A stretch of DNA of 64,000 nt from Pseudomonas sp. 102515 (lineage in GTDB: Bacteria > Pseudomonadota > Gammaproteobacteria > Pseudomonadales > Pseudomonadaceae): the NCBI RefSeq assembly GCF_031085165.1, contig NZ_JAVHTY010000005.1, forward strand, positions 124,001-188,000. Direction: 5' to 3'. The position numbers and the translations under genes were made by a program. The notes under the pieces were generated by a model, which was given only the letters and a program-made list of their open reading frames with translations, ran no database searches and was not told the origin of the DNA. This document shows, piece after piece, positions 37,437-46,203 of the stretch; the stretch's first letter is position 1, and each line of letters begins with the position of its first letter.

Positions 37437-37616
37437 CCTGTTCACGATCTCGCGAGCGAGAGCCAAACGAGGCCTGGGCGGCCCCGCGAAAATGCCTGAG
37501 GAAGCGGATCGGATCCGCGCTCGGGTTTACGAGTGGTAAATGAGCATGCCGACGTGGCTGGCCTTCCAAGGCATTTTCAACGCCGTTTGGCCGACGCGCA
37601 GCAGATCGTGAACAGG
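37437..37616 (-). repeat. 180-bp inverted-ended structured repeat, copy 1
   Basis: Its 14-bp ends are perfect inverted repeats (37437-37450 with 37603-37616). The interior continues to pair, for example GCCAAAC with GTTTGGC and GAAAATGCC with GGCATTTTC, with a TTTAC/GTAAA apex near 37527-37541. By hand alignment it is about 89% identical to 49269-49448. Two differences are compensatory: C37443:G37610 versus T49275:A49442, and C37495:G37571 versus G49327:C49403. It lies between ybdD and cobW. No transposase is present. It may be a MITE-like element or a conserved structured RNA. Confidence 0.85.
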
Positions 37617-37634
37617 CTCCGAGGTGACCCTGGG

Positions 37635-37838
37635 TCAGCAGCAGCGTATGGCGCCGGACTTGCCGCCACCGTAGCGCGCTTCCTGGCGCTCGCGGAAGAA
37701 GGCTTCGTAGCTCATCACCGGCTGGTCCGGATGCTTGCCGCGCATGTGCTCGACATAGGTGTCGTAGTCGGGCATGCCCACCAGCATCTTGGCGGCCTGC
37801 CCCAGGTACTTACCCATGCGACCCAGGTCATTGAACAT
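37635..37838 (-). CDS. ybdD: YbdD/YjiX family small protein (DUF466), partner of CstA
   Basis: A 67-residue cytosolic protein matching the YbdD/YjiX family: [25 protein letters not shown], then [22 protein letters not shown] and a cysteine-containing tail (IRCC). In enterobacteria it is co-encoded with CstA/BtsT pyruvate transporters and is thought to assist transport. Its start lies 12 bp after the cstA stop, so the two form an operon. Confidence 0.9.
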   Translation of the reverse strand: MFNDLGRMGKYLGQAAKMLVGMPDYDTYVEHMRGKHPDQPVMSYEAFFRERQEARYGGGKSGAIRCC

Positions 37839-37850
37839 GAGGATTCTCCT

Positions 37851-39908
37851 TTAAACGCCCGTTGCCGGCTGGAACGGGGTTTCGCGGTCGCTGCGCTCGG
37901 GCTTCGCCAGGGCGGCGCGACCGACCTTGATGGAAAAGAACAGGATGCTCATCACCACCACCAGGAACAGCACCGACAGGGTGGCGTTGGTGTAGGCGTT
38001 GAAGACGATGTGCTGCATCTGTTCCATGCTCTTGGCTGGGGCGATCACCTGCCCCTGGGCCATGGCGGTGCTGTATTTCTTGGCCAGGGCCAGGAAGCCG
38101 ACCGCCGGATTCGAATCGAACAGCTTGATCAGGCTGGCGGTGGTGGTGCAGATCAGCAGCCACACCGCCGGCACCAGGGTGACCCAGACATAGCGCTGGC
38201 GCTTCATCTTGATCAGGACCACGGAACCCAGCATCAGGGCGATACCGGCGAGCATCTGGTTGGAGATGCCGAACAGCGGCCAGAGGGTGTTGATGCCGCC
38301 CAGCGGATCGACCACGCCCTGGTACAGCAGCCAGCCCCAGAGGGCGACGCAACCGGCGGTGCCGATGACGTTGGCGATCCAGGAGTCGGTGCGCTTCAGC
38401 GCCGGCACGAAGCTGCCCAGCAGGTCCTGCAGCATGAAGCGCCCGGCACGGGTACCGGCGTCCACCGCGGTGAGGATGAACAGCGCCTCGAACAGGATGG
38501 CGAAGTGGTACCAGAAGGCCATGGTGTTCTCGCCCGGCAACACGTTGTGCATGATCTGGGCGATGCCCACCGCCAGGGTCGGGGCACCACCGGCACGCGC
38601 CAGGATGGTGTGCTCGCCGATCTCGGTAGCGGTAGCCTGCAGCATCTCGGGCGTCACCACGAAGCCCCAGGTGCTGATCTTGGCGGCCACCGACACCACG
38701 TCGGCACCGACCACGGCGGCCGGGCTGTTCATGGCGAAGTAGACGCCCGGCTCGATCACCGAGGCGGCGACCATGGCCATGATGGCGACGAAGGACTCCA
38801 TCAGCATGGCACCGTAGCCGATGTAGCGGGCATGGGTTTCCTTGGCGATCAGCTTGGGCGTGGTGCCCGAGCTGATCAGGGCATGGAAGCCGGAGACCGC
38901 GCCGCAGGCGATGGTGATGAACAGGAAGGGGAACAGGGTGCCCTTCCACACCGGGCCGGTGCCGTCGACGAACTGGGTCAGGGCCGGCATCTTGAGCAGC
39001 GGCATGGTCACCAGGATGCCGATGGCCAGGGCGATGATGGTGCCGATCTTGAGGAAGGTGGACAGGTAGTCACGCGGCGCCAGCACCAGCCAGACCGGCA
39101 GCACGGCGGCGACGAAACCGTAGCCGATCAGCATCCAGGTGATCTGCACGCCGGTGAAGGTGAAGGCCGGACCCCAGACCGGATCGGCGGCGACCACGCC
39201 ACCCGCCCAGATGGAGGCCAGCAGCAGCACCACGCCGACCAGCGAGATCTCGCCGATGCGACCGGGGCGGATATATCTCATGTAGACGCCCATGAACATG
39301 GCGATCGGCAGGGTGGCGATCACCGTGAACATGCCCCAGGGGCTCTCGGCCAAGGCCTTGACCACGATCAGCGCCAGCACCGCGAGGATGATGATCATGA
39401 TCAGGAAGCAGCCGAACAGGGCGATGGTGCCGGGGATGCGCCCCATCTCCTCGCGCACCATGTCGCCCAGGGAGCGCCCGTTGCGGCGGGTGGAGAGGAA
39501 CAGCACCACGAAGTCCTGCACCGCGCCGGCGAAGACCACCCCGGCGATCAGCCAGAGGGTGCCGGGCAGATAGCCCATCTGGGCGGCGAGCACGGGGCCC
39601 ACCAGCGGACCGGCGCCGGCGATGGCGGCGAAGTGGTGGCCGAAGAGGATGTGCTTGTTGGTGGGGACGTAGTCCAGGCCGTCGTTGTTGAGCACGGCGG
39701 GCGTGGCTCTTTTGGCGTCGAGCCCCATCACCTTGGTGGCGATGAACAGGCTGTAGTAGCGGTAGGCAACGAGGTAGATCGCCACGGCGGCGACCACGAT
39801 CCAGAGGGCGTTGATCGCTTCGCCTCGACTCAGCGCCACGGTACCCAGCGCGAAGGCGCCCAGTACGGCAACGGCGAACCAGGCAAGATGGCTGGCCATT
39901 CGGGTCAT
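37851..39908 (-). CDS. cstA: Carbon starvation protein A, predicted pyruvate/peptide transporter
   Basis: A 685-residue inner-membrane protein of about 16 segments. Signatures: WLAFAVLGAF-like first segment, RYYSLFIATKVMGLDAKRATPA and DYVPTNKHILFGHHFAAIAGAGPLVGPVLAAQMGYLPGTLW. CstA and its paralog BtsT carry pyruvate and perhaps peptides under carbon limitation. I prefer the ATG at 39908 because AGGAG lies 7 nt upstream; a longer reading to 39929 is possible. It diverges from a two-component system across a gap that holds a perfect inverted repeat. Confidence 0.93.
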   Translation of the reverse strand: MTRMASHLAWFAVAVLGAFALGTVALSRGEAINALWIVVAAVAIYLVAYRYYSLFIATKVMGLDAKRATPAVLNNDGLDYVPTNKHILFGHHFAAIAGAGPLVGPVLAAQMGYLPGTLWLIAGVVFAGAVQDFVVLFLSTRRNGRSLGDMVREEMGRIPGTIALFGCFLIMIIILAVLALIVVKALAESPWGMFTVIATLPIAMFMGVYMRYIRPGRIGEISLVGVVLLLASIWAGGVVAADPVWGPAFTFTGVQITWMLIGYGFVAAVLPVWLVLAPRDYLSTFLKIGTIIALAIGILVTMPLLKMPALTQFVDGTGPVWKGTLFPFLFITIACGAVSGFHALISSGTTPKLIAKETHARYIGYGAMLMESFVAIMAMVAASVIEPGVYFAMNSPAAVVGADVVSVAAKISTWGFVVTPEMLQATATEIGEHTILARAGGAPTLAVGIAQIMHNVLPGENTMAFWYHFAILFEALFILTAVDAGTRAGRFMLQDLLGSFVPALKRTDSWIANVIGTAGCVALWGWLLYQGVVDPLGGINTLWPLFGISNQMLAGIALMLGSVVLIKMKRQRYVWVTLVPAVWLLICTTTASLIKLFDSNPAVGFLALAKKYSTAMAQGQVIAPAKSMEQMQHIVFNAYTNATLSVLFLVVVMSILFFSIKVGRAALAKPERSDRETPFQPATGV

Positions 39909-40028
39909 GCTTGTTCTCCTGCCGCGCACCGGTGGCCGCGGCGATACTTGTTATTGTGAGAGCCCACAGCGGAGCCATATTACTATCGGCGGCTCGACGC
40001 GACAGCGAAATTCGCAGAACTACCCAAG

Positions 40029-40056
40029 GCCCGCTACGTAGTTCTACGTAGCGGGC
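40029..40056. promoter_or_regulatory. Perfect 12-bp inverted repeat between cstA and the histidine kinase gene
   Basis: GCCCGCTACGTA (40029-40040) and TACGTAGCGGGC (40045-40056) form a perfect 12-bp inverted repeat around GTTC. It lies 18 bp before the kinase start and 121 bp before cstA. The core TACGTA-GTTC-TACGTA resembles the symmetric sites of NarL/LuxR-type regulators. It could also be a transcript hairpin covering the kinase Shine-Dalgarno. Confidence 0.55.
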
Positions 40057-40073
40057 AGTCCGGACAGGTGCCG

Positions 40074-41447
40074 ATGCAGCTCAAATACAAGATGGTCGCC
40101 CTCGGACTGCTGCCTTTGCTGCTGGCGGTGGCCGCGGTCTGCCTGGTGGTACTGGAACAGAGCCAGCGGCTGGGCGAGCAGCAGGCACGGCTGCTCGAAC
40201 ACAGCATTCTCGGCAGCAAGAAGGCCGAGTTGCGCAACTATGTGGAGATGGGCGTCAGTGCCATCCAGCCGCTGTACGGCAGCGGTCGCGACGACGAGGA
40301 CACCAAGGCCAGGGTACTGGCGCTGCTGGCCAGTCTGAATTTCGGCAGCGACGGTTATTTCTTCGTCTACGACCAGCATGGTCGCAATCTCATGCATCCG
40401 CGCCAGCCCGAACTGGTCGGCCGGGATCTCTGGCAACTGACCGACGGTACCGGCCTGCTGGTGATCCAGGCGCTGCTCAGGAGCGCCCGCGAAGGCGATG
40501 GCTTCCAGCGCTATGGCTGGCAGAAGCCCTCCAGCGGGCAGATGGCGGAAAAGCTCGCCTACGTGACCCAGCTGCAACGCTGGGGCTGGGTGCTGGGCAC
40601 CGGCCTCTACCTGGACGACGTGGACGCTGCCCTCGCCCAGGTCCGCCACGACGTGGCCGCCGGCATCCGCACCACCCTGCTGGCCAGCGCCGGGGTGGCC
40701 CTGGTGGCGGTGCTGCTGGTGTTCGCCGGTGGCCTGACGCTCAACGTCAGCGAGCACCGCCTGGCCGATCGCAAGCTCAAGCAGCTGACCCAGAGACTCA
40801 TCACCTCCCAGGAAGAGGAAAGATCGCGGCTGTCACGCGAGTTGCACGACGGCATCAGCCAGTTGCTGGTGTCCATCAAGTTCCAGTTCGAACTGGCCAG
40901 CCGCGAACTGGGCGCGGGCAAGCCCAGCGCCGGCGAGACCCTGCGCAAGGGCACCCAGCGCCTGGCCGCCGCCATCGGCGAGATCCGCCGCATCTCCCAC
41001 GACCTGCACCCTTCCCTGCTGGACACCCTCGGCCTGCCTGCCGCGCTCGGCCAGCTGGTGGAGGAATTCCGCCAGCGCAGCGACCTGGACGTGGACTATC
41101 GGCAGACCCTGGACGACAGCCCCGCCGGCGGCGACATGGACGTCGCCCTGTTTCGCATCGTCCAGGAGGCCCTGACCAATATCGAACGCCATGCCGCGGC
41201 CCGGCGGGTGGTCATCGACCTGCAGCGGCGCGGTCGCTGGATCTGCCTGACCGTGCACGATGACGGCCGCGGCTTCGATACCGGCCAGGTGGAGCGCCTC
41301 AGCGGCGGCATCGGCCTGCGCAACATCCGCGAGCGGGTGGAGCTGTTCGGCGGTCGCTGCGCCATCCAGTCCGGGCCCGGCGGCACGACCCTCGACGTGG
41401 TTCTGCTACGCTCGGACCTCCCGGCCGACGAGGAAAGCCCGACATGA
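40074..41447 (+). CDS. Cache-domain sensor histidine kinase (NarX-type)
   Basis: A 457-residue membrane kinase. It has an N-terminal membrane segment (VALGLLPLLLAVAAVCLVVL), a periplasmic single-cache domain (about 35-190: FGSDGYFFVYDQHGRNLMHP, NLMHPRQPELVGRDLW, LGTGLYLDDVD), a second membrane segment (TLLASAGVALVAVLLVF), then HisKA_3 with phospho-His near 258 (ELHDGISQLLVSIK) and an ATPase domain with VQEALTNIERHAA and DDGRGFD. Cache domains often bind small carboxylates or amino acids. ATG at 40074 was preferred over a GTG at 40068. ATGA coupling joins it to the regulator. Confidence 0.9.
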   Translation: MQLKYKMVALGLLPLLLAVAAVCLVVLEQSQRLGEQQARLLEHSILGSKKAELRNYVEMGVSAIQPLYGSGRDDEDTKARVLALLASLNFGSDGYFFVYDQHGRNLMHPRQPELVGRDLWQLTDGTGLLVIQALLRSAREGDGFQRYGWQKPSSGQMAEKLAYVTQLQRWGWVLGTGLYLDDVDAALAQVRHDVAAGIRTTLLASAGVALVAVLLVFAGGLTLNVSEHRLADRKLKQLTQRLITSQEEERSRLSRELHDGISQLLVSIKFQFELASRELGAGKPSAGETLRKGTQRLAAAIGEIRRISHDLHPSLLDTLGLPAALGQLVEEFRQRSDLDVDYRQTLDDSPAGGDMDVALFRIVQEALTNIERHAAARRVVIDLQRRGRWICLTVHDDGRGFDTGQVERLSGGIGLRNIRERVELFGGRCAIQSGPGGTTLDVVLLRSDLPADEESPT

Positions 41448-42082
41448 CGCCCATCCGCATCCTCCTGGTCGACGACCATGCCCTGGTCCGCGCCGGCGTG
41501 CGGGCGCTGCTGGGCACCATCGAGCGCTTCGTCGTGGTCGGCGAGGCCGGCAGCGGCGCGGAAGCCCTCGAACTGCTGGCGCGCCTCGATCCGGACATCC
41601 TGTTGGTGGACATCGGCCTCAAGGACATCAACGGCCTGGAGCTGACCGCCCTGATCGCCGAGCGCGCACCCCGCGCCCGGGTACTGATCCTGAGCATGTA
41701 CGACAATCGCGAATACGTGAGCACCTCGCTGCGGGTCGGCGCGGCCGGCTATGTGCTCAAGGATGCACCCTCGGAGGAGATCATCGCCGCCGTGGAAGCC
41801 CTGGCGGTCGGCGGGCGCTTCTACAGCAGCGCCATCGCCGCCCGCCTGGGCGAAGGGGGCGCCAGCGAGGGCGACCTCACCCCGCGGGAACGCCAGGTGC
41901 TGCTGCTGATGGCCCAGGGCCTCAACAACAAGACCATGGCCCAGCAACTGGGGCTCAGCGTGCGCACGGTGGAGACCCATCGCCTGAGCATCCGCCGCAA
42001 GCTGGACATCCAGAAGCCGGCCGACTTGGTCCGCCATGCGCGTGAGTACGGCTGGCGCCCCGAGGGCACGTCCAATGCCTGA
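41444..42082 (+). CDS. NarL/FixJ-family response regulator
   Basis: A 212-residue DNA-binding regulator paired with the upstream kinase by a 4-bp ATGA overlap. The receiver has VDDH at residues 9-12 and the phospho-Asp56 in LLVDIGL; the C-terminal LuxR-type HTH starts DLTPRERQVLLLMAQGLNNKTMAQQLGLSVRTVETHRLSIRRKL. The obvious candidate target is the divergent cstA-ybdD operon, whose intervening DNA carries a perfect palindrome (inference). Confidence 0.92.
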   Translation: MTPIRILLVDDHALVRAGVRALLGTIERFVVVGEAGSGAEALELLARLDPDILLVDIGLKDINGLELTALIAERAPRARVLILSMYDNREYVSTSLRVGAAGYVLKDAPSEEIIAAVEALAVGGRFYSSAIAARLGEGGASEGDLTPRERQVLLLMAQGLNNKTMAQQLGLSVRTVETHRLSIRRKLDIQKPADLVRHAREYGWRPEGTSNA

Positions 42083-42227
42083 CCAAAGGCCACTGCTCGC
42101 ACCCTGACGACCAATGAGCCCTCTCGTTGTGGCTCCGCTGGCCGCAGCCGGCTACCCTTCCAGGCGCAGTCGATACGGGACGGCCACGGTCGTCTACAGT
42201 GATCAGGAAACCTCAGGAAGCCTTTCC

Positions 42228-42593
42228 ATGAACGACACCAACGAGCGTCGCCGCTTTACCCGTTTCACCTTCGATGCCCCTGCGCAGTTGCACCAGGGTG
42301 AACACCAGTGGGCAGCGCCCGTGGACGACATCTCGCTCAAGGGCGTGTTGCTGGCGCGGCCCGCCGACTGGTCGGCCCAGCCAAGCGCCGCCTATGAGCT
42401 GCGCATCCTGCTCAATGACGAGGCCCAGGTGAGCATGGACGTGGAGCTGGTGCGGGAAACCCCCGAGCAGCTGGCCTTCGCCTGCCGCCAGATCGACCTG
42501 GATTCCATCAGCCACCTGCGCCGCCTGGTGGAGCTGAACCTGGGCGACGAGACCCTGCTGGAACGCGAACTGGCGGCGCTGGGCACGCCCTGA
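42228..42593 (+). CDS. mapZ: MapZ-type PilZ c-di-GMP receptor
   Basis: A 121-residue PilZ protein. The c-di-GMP motifs are present: RRRFTR near residues 7-12 and DDISLKG near 33-39. The C-terminal helix (DLDSISHLRRLVELNLGDETLLEREL) matches P. aeruginosa MapZ, which binds the chemotaxis methyltransferase CheR1 and changes receptor methylation. No che gene is nearby. The start at 42228 is where homology begins; upstream reading is shadow. Neighbours (cstA to one side, radA to the other) match the P. aeruginosa order as I recall it. Confidence 0.88.
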   Translation: MNDTNERRRFTRFTFDAPAQLHQGEHQWAAPVDDISLKGVLLARPADWSAQPSAAYELRILLNDEAQVSMDVELVRETPEQLAFACRQIDLDSISHLRRLVELNLGDETLLERELAALGTP

Positions 42594-42623
42594 GCGAGGT
42601 CTTGGCCGGTTGGCTCGAGCCAA

Positions 42624-42741
42624 AGCGAAGCCCAACGAGGGCTTGAGGCTGAATCCGCCTGCTGCGCTTCGACGAAGAAGCCGTCTCAACCCAACCTACG
42701 GCTAAATCAGCCTCGTCGCGCAGCGAAGCCCAACGGGGCTT
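42624..42741. repeat. Short dispersed repeat: AGCGAAGCCCAACG-type copies
   Basis: Near-identical 20-nt copies lie at 42624-42644 (AGCGAAGCCCAACGAGGGCT, with one extra base) and 42722-42741 (AGCGAAGCCCAACGGGGCTT), with CCAACCTACGGC between them. A third occurrence reads on the minus strand at 29861-29876 (GCGCAGCGAAGCCCAA) next to CAACCTACG. This looks like a short intergenic Pseudomonas repeat of the REP kind; the last copy ends at the copB stop codon. Confidence 0.55.
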
Positions 42742-43450
42742 AGAACTCCAGGTGCAGACCCACCACCAGGCGGGCGTCGTGGGTGTCTTCGCCCTCTTCC
42801 CGCGCCATGGCGGCGGTATTGCCGTGGGTGGCGTTCCAGGACACCCCGACATAGGGTGCGACCTCCGGGGTCACCTGGTATCTCAGGCGCAGCCCGGCTT
42901 CGCTTTCGGCGAAACCGGCGCCCTGGCCGCGGGACTCGTCGTTGCGGCCGTAGACGTTGAGTTCGGTGTGGGGCTGGAGAATCAGCCGCTGGGTCAGGGC
43001 CCAGTCGTATTCGGCTTCCAGGCGCAGGGCGGTCTGGTTGTTCTCGCCGAAGAAGGCGGTGATCTCGATGTCGAGATCCTCGGGATCGTGTTCCTGGATG
43101 CCCAGGGCGGCCCAGGTCTGCGGCGAGCCAGGTTTGAAATCCTGGCGGATGCCGGCCACGCTGCCCCAGCCCTTGGTCAGGGCGTGCCCCCAGAGCGCCT
43201 GCACCTCGGCCTGCTCGGTGTGGCCGTTGGTCCGCTCGCCCTGGCTGCGGAAATCCAGGCGGTTGGCGCCGCCGCCCAAGGCCCAGCCTTCCAGATCCCA
43301 GTTGAAGACACTGCCTTCGTCGGCATGCTGCCACTCCAGCTGATCCACCTCCAGACTGGCCGGCGCGGAGCTGCTGGGATCGGCGGCCTGGACGAGGGCA
43401 CTGGTGGCAAGGCCGGCAAGGAACAGGGAAAGCGGGAGCAGACGAGACAT
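42740..43450 (-). CDS. copB: Copper resistance protein B (outer membrane), solitary
   Basis: A 236-residue protein with a Sec signal peptide ([21 protein letters not shown]). The mature part fits CopB/Pco[20 protein letters not shown]-like [44 protein letters not shown], and a C-terminal beta-barrel ending in LHLEF (terminal Phe). CopB binds copper or helps move it across the outer membrane. No copA, copCD or copRS lies nearby, so the partner system must be elsewhere. ATG at 43450 chosen; the longer reading adds only a few residues. Confidence 0.82.
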   Translation of the reverse strand: MSRLLPLSLFLAGLATSALVQAADPSSSAPASLEVDQLEWQHADEGSVFNWDLEGWALGGGANRLDFRSQGERTNGHTEQAEVQALWGHALTKGWGSVAGIRQDFKPGSPQTWAALGIQEHDPEDLDIEITAFFGENNQTALRLEAEYDWALTQRLILQPHTELNVYGRNDESRGQGAGFAESEAGLRLRYQVTPEVAPYVGVSWNATHGNTAAMAREEGEDTHDARLVVGLHLEF

Positions 43451-43536
43451 GGCGGGTATCCGGGTTCGTGGAAGCGCCTGATAGACCACCCTGCCCCGCC
43501 GAGAGTTTTAAAAAATATTACAAAAGCCGCTCCAGG

Positions 43537-44898
43537 CTATTCGAACAGCGCATCCAGCGCCTGCTCCAGGCGGGTCACGGCCACCACCTGTAGACCGGGT
43601 GGCGGATCCTTGGGCGCATTGCCCTTGGGTACGATGGCGCGCTTGAAGCCATGCTTGGCCGCTTCCTTGAGGCGTTCCTGGCCACTGGGCACCGGGCGGA
43701 TCTCGCCGGACAGGCCGATCTCGCCGAACACCAGCAGGTCGTGCGGCAGGGCACGGTCCCTGAGGCTGGAGATCACCGCCGACATCAGCGCCAGGTCCAC
43801 CGCCGTCTCCAGCACCTTGACCCCGCCGACCACGTTGATGAAGACGTCCTGGTCGTAGGTGGGGATGCTGCCGTGGCGATGCAGCACCGCCAGCAGCATG
43901 GCCAGGCGATTCTGGTCCAGGCCCACGGTGACCCGACGCGGGTTGGCCAGGTGACTGGTGTCCACCAGCGCCTGCACCTCCACCAGCATGGGCCGCGAGC
44001 CTTCCCAGGTCGCCATGACCACGCTGCCGGCCACTGCCTCCTGGGCACGGTTGAGAAAGATCGCCGAGGGATTGGAGACCTCCTTGAGGCCCTTGTCGGT
44101 CATGCCGAACACGCCCAGTTCGTTGACCGCGCCGAAGCGGTTCTTGACCGCTCGCAGCATGCGCAGACGGCCGTCCGATTCGCCCTCGAAATAGAGCACG
44201 GTGTCGACCATGTGCTCCAGCACCCGCGGTCCGGCCAGGGCGCCTTCCTTGGTGACGTGGCCGACTAGGAAAATGGCGGTGCCGGTCTGCTTGGCGAAAC
44301 GCACCAGCAGGGCCGCGCTCTCACGTACCTGGGCCACGCCGCCGGGGGCGGATTGCAGCTGCTCGGTGAAGATGGTCTGGATGGAGTCGATCACCATGAC
44401 CCGCGGTTTTTCCTGGCGGGCGGTGGCGACGATGGTCTCGATGCAGGTCTCGGTCATGACCTTGAGCTTGTCTTCCGGCAGACCCAGGCGGCGGGCACGC
44501 ATGGCCACCTGCTGCTGGGACTCCTCGCCGGTGACATAGAGCGCCGGCATGCGCGCGGCCAGGTGGCAGAGCGTCTGCAGCAGGATGGTGGACTTGCCGA
44601 TGCCGGGATCGCCACCGATCAGCACCACGGAGCCATCCACCAGGCCACCACCCAGCACCCGATCGAGCTCGGTGGAATCGGTGGTGAAGCGCGGGGTTTC
44701 CTCGACGCTGACCTCGGCCAGGGTCTTGATGGTCGCCTGCGCCCCGGCCCAACCGGCGCGACCGGAAGGGACAGCTGAGGTCTCGACGACGGTTTCCACC
44801 AGGGTGTTCCAGGCACCGCACTCGCCACACTGGCCCGCCCACTTGGGAAAGGTGGCGCCGCATTCGGTACAGCCGTAGAGACGCTTGGCCTTGGCCAT
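43537..44898 (-). CDS. radA: DNA repair protein RadA (Sms)
   Basis: A 453-residue recombination factor. Residues 9-30 hold a C4 zinc finger (CTECGATFPKWAGQCGEC), about 85-260 a RecA-like ATPase (GGDPGIGKST Walker A) with the RadA motif KNRFG (VKNRFGAVNELGVF), and the C-terminal third a Lon-like domain (about 300-450). RadA promotes branch migration and DNA uptake. The ATG at 44898 was chosen because the zinc finger begins there. It points towards copB. Confidence 0.95.
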   Translation of the reverse strand: MAKAKRLYGCTECGATFPKWAGQCGECGAWNTLVETVVETSAVPSGRAGWAGAQATIKTLAEVSVEETPRFTTDSTELDRVLGGGLVDGSVVLIGGDPGIGKSTILLQTLCHLAARMPALYVTGEESQQQVAMRARRLGLPEDKLKVMTETCIETIVATARQEKPRVMVIDSIQTIFTEQLQSAPGGVAQVRESAALLVRFAKQTGTAIFLVGHVTKEGALAGPRVLEHMVDTVLYFEGESDGRLRMLRAVKNRFGAVNELGVFGMTDKGLKEVSNPSAIFLNRAQEAVAGSVVMATWEGSRPMLVEVQALVDTSHLANPRRVTVGLDQNRLAMLLAVLHRHGSIPTYDQDVFINVVGGVKVLETAVDLALMSAVISSLRDRALPHDLLVFGEIGLSGEIRPVPSGQERLKEAAKHGFKRAIVPKGNAPKDPPPGLQVVAVTRLEQALDALFE

Positions 44899-44961
44899 GG
44901 CGGAATTCTCCAGTCGAGAAGGGAAGATTCCCAGCATAACACGACTGGATGCATAGACAGT

Positions 44962-44992
44962 AAAAAGGCGCGATCCTGAGGGGGAGCGCGCC
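44962..44992 (-). terminator. Rho-independent terminator after the small secreted protein gene
   Basis: On the minus strand GGCGCG (44987-44992) and CGCGCC (44967-44972) form a 6-bp stem with a 14-nt loop, then TTTTT (44962-44966). It begins 24 nt past the stop of the gene at 45016. Confidence 0.75.
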
Positions 44993-45015
44993 TCTCTGAA
45001 TAGCGGGCTTGAGCC

Positions 45016-45285
45016 TTAGTTGCCCTCGCCACCCGGCTGACGCAGCATGGTCAGGGCCTGGTTGGCCTGAGCGATGCACTTCTTCTCGTCACCGGCCTTC
45101 TGCGCCTCCACGGCGTTCTTGCGGAAACTGGCGATCTGTTGGGCCTGGGAACTGCCCGGGCCGATCATGTTGGTCTTCATCTTGCTGGCATCGTCCAGCT
45201 TCTGCAGCTGAACCGCACACAGATCCTTGGCGAACACAGGTGCAGCGGCGAACATCATCAGGGCGATCAGGGCGGTACGCTTCAT
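45016..45285 (-). CDS. Small secreted protein of unknown function
   Basis: An 89-residue protein. Residues 1-20 look like a Sec signal peptide (KRTALIALMMFAAAPVFA, cleavage after VFA). The mature part is short, mostly helical and has two cysteines (near residues 23 and 70) that could form a disulfide in the periplasm. I do not recognise the family. The ATG at 45285 follows AGGATG. A terminator follows. It may be a periplasmic stress or binding protein, but no function is evident. Confidence 0.75.
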   Translation of the reverse strand: MKRTALIALMMFAAAPVFAKDLCAVQLQKLDDASKMKTNMIGPGSSQAQQIASFRKNAVEAQKAGDEKKCIAQANQALTMLRQPGGEGN

Positions 45286-45435
45286 GGGGACATCCTCATT
45301 GGGAGGGCCAGGTAGGCCGGATAAACCTCGCTCACCCCATGAAAGCAGCCTGGGGTAACCCATTGACCGCCGGGCACCGCTGGTCGTTCAGCGCCCTGTC
45401 ATCAGGCTCTGCTAGGGAGGTTCGCGGATCGGGCG

Positions 45436-45645
45436 CTAGTGCTTGAGCGTCGATACCATTTCCGCCTCGCCGCGCAACCAGGCGGGCAACGCCTGCTGCC
45501 AGCGTTGCTGTTCGAGCAGTTGCAGGTCGGCCAGCAACCGGCTGTATTCGGCGAATTCGAGCTGTACGCGACGGCGCTGGGTTTCCACGGCCGCCTCGGT
45601 TATCCACAGATGCCACTGCTGGTACATCGCCACTTCGTCGGTCAT
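45436..45645 (-). CDS. Hypothetical small protein
   Basis: A 69-residue frame rich in Gln, Leu and Trp (MYQQWHLWITEAAVETQRR, LADLQLLEQQRWQQALPAWL), largely helical, with no signal peptide. The base composition resembles the neighbouring genes, and GGAGAG precedes the ATG. I do not know the family. It stands between the secreted protein and the YdcH-like gene on the same strand. Confidence 0.5.
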   Translation of the reverse strand: MTDEVAMYQQWHLWITEAAVETQRRRVQLEFAEYSRLLADLQLLEQQRWQQALPAWLRGEAEMVSTLKH

Positions 45646-45739
45646 CGGCTCCTCTCCCGGGAGGCCAGGATGGCAACGCCGGCGGCCCTTGCCAATCGCA
45701 TTGGCGTGGGCTCGGCACCACGGGCCGAGCCCGGCATGG

Positions 45740-45979
45740 CTAGGACGGGTATTTCAGTTGCTGAGCGATCTTGTCCTTGAGCAGGACCCGTTCGCGACGC
45801 AGGCGACCCAGTTCCTCGTCGCCGCTGGACTCTTCCACCTCCTCCAGATCGAGGATCTGCTGGTCGAGCTTCGCATAGTCCTCCAGCAGCTTGGCGAAGG
45901 CCGCATCGGTCTGGGGACGGCTGTCCAGCTGCTCGGCATATTCGGGAAAGTCTTTGTGCAGGTCGTGTTTGGCAACCAT
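45740..45979 (-). CDS. YdcH/DUF465 family protein
   Basis: A 79-residue small protein of the YdcH/DUF465 family ([17 protein letters not shown], then helical [20 protein letters not shown]). The family is a short helical hairpin of unknown function found across Proteobacteria. The ATG at 45979 follows AAGGAG; the open frame upstream is not coding. Confidence 0.85.
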   Translation of the reverse strand: MVAKHDLHKDFPEYAEQLDSRPQTDAAFAKLLEDYAKLDQQILDLEEVEESSGDEELGRLRRERVLLKDKIAQQLKYPS

Positions 45980-46203
45980 CGGGGGCTCCTTGGGGCGAGA
46001 GTTGGAGGTCGCGAGGGTTGCAGCCCTCGGCGTACAGGGTGGACCCGGCCCTTTCGACAAAGTGCGACAGCCACGACCAGCTGCCGATTTCGCGGCGATT
46101 TGCCGCCGCCAGGGAACCTCCGGACCGTCCGCGGGGTTCCAAACCCGAGCGAAGCGAGCACAATCGTCTATCGTCTCTTCGAAATCATCCAAAGGAGTGC
46201 AGC

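Noticed and set aside
37357..37569. 70-residue minus-strand open frame across the 180-bp repeat (HAHLPLVN-type peptide)
   Set aside because: The same peptide pattern recurs in the frame through the second copy because the DNA repeats, not because a protein is conserved; it has no Shine-Dalgarno and spans a structured element.
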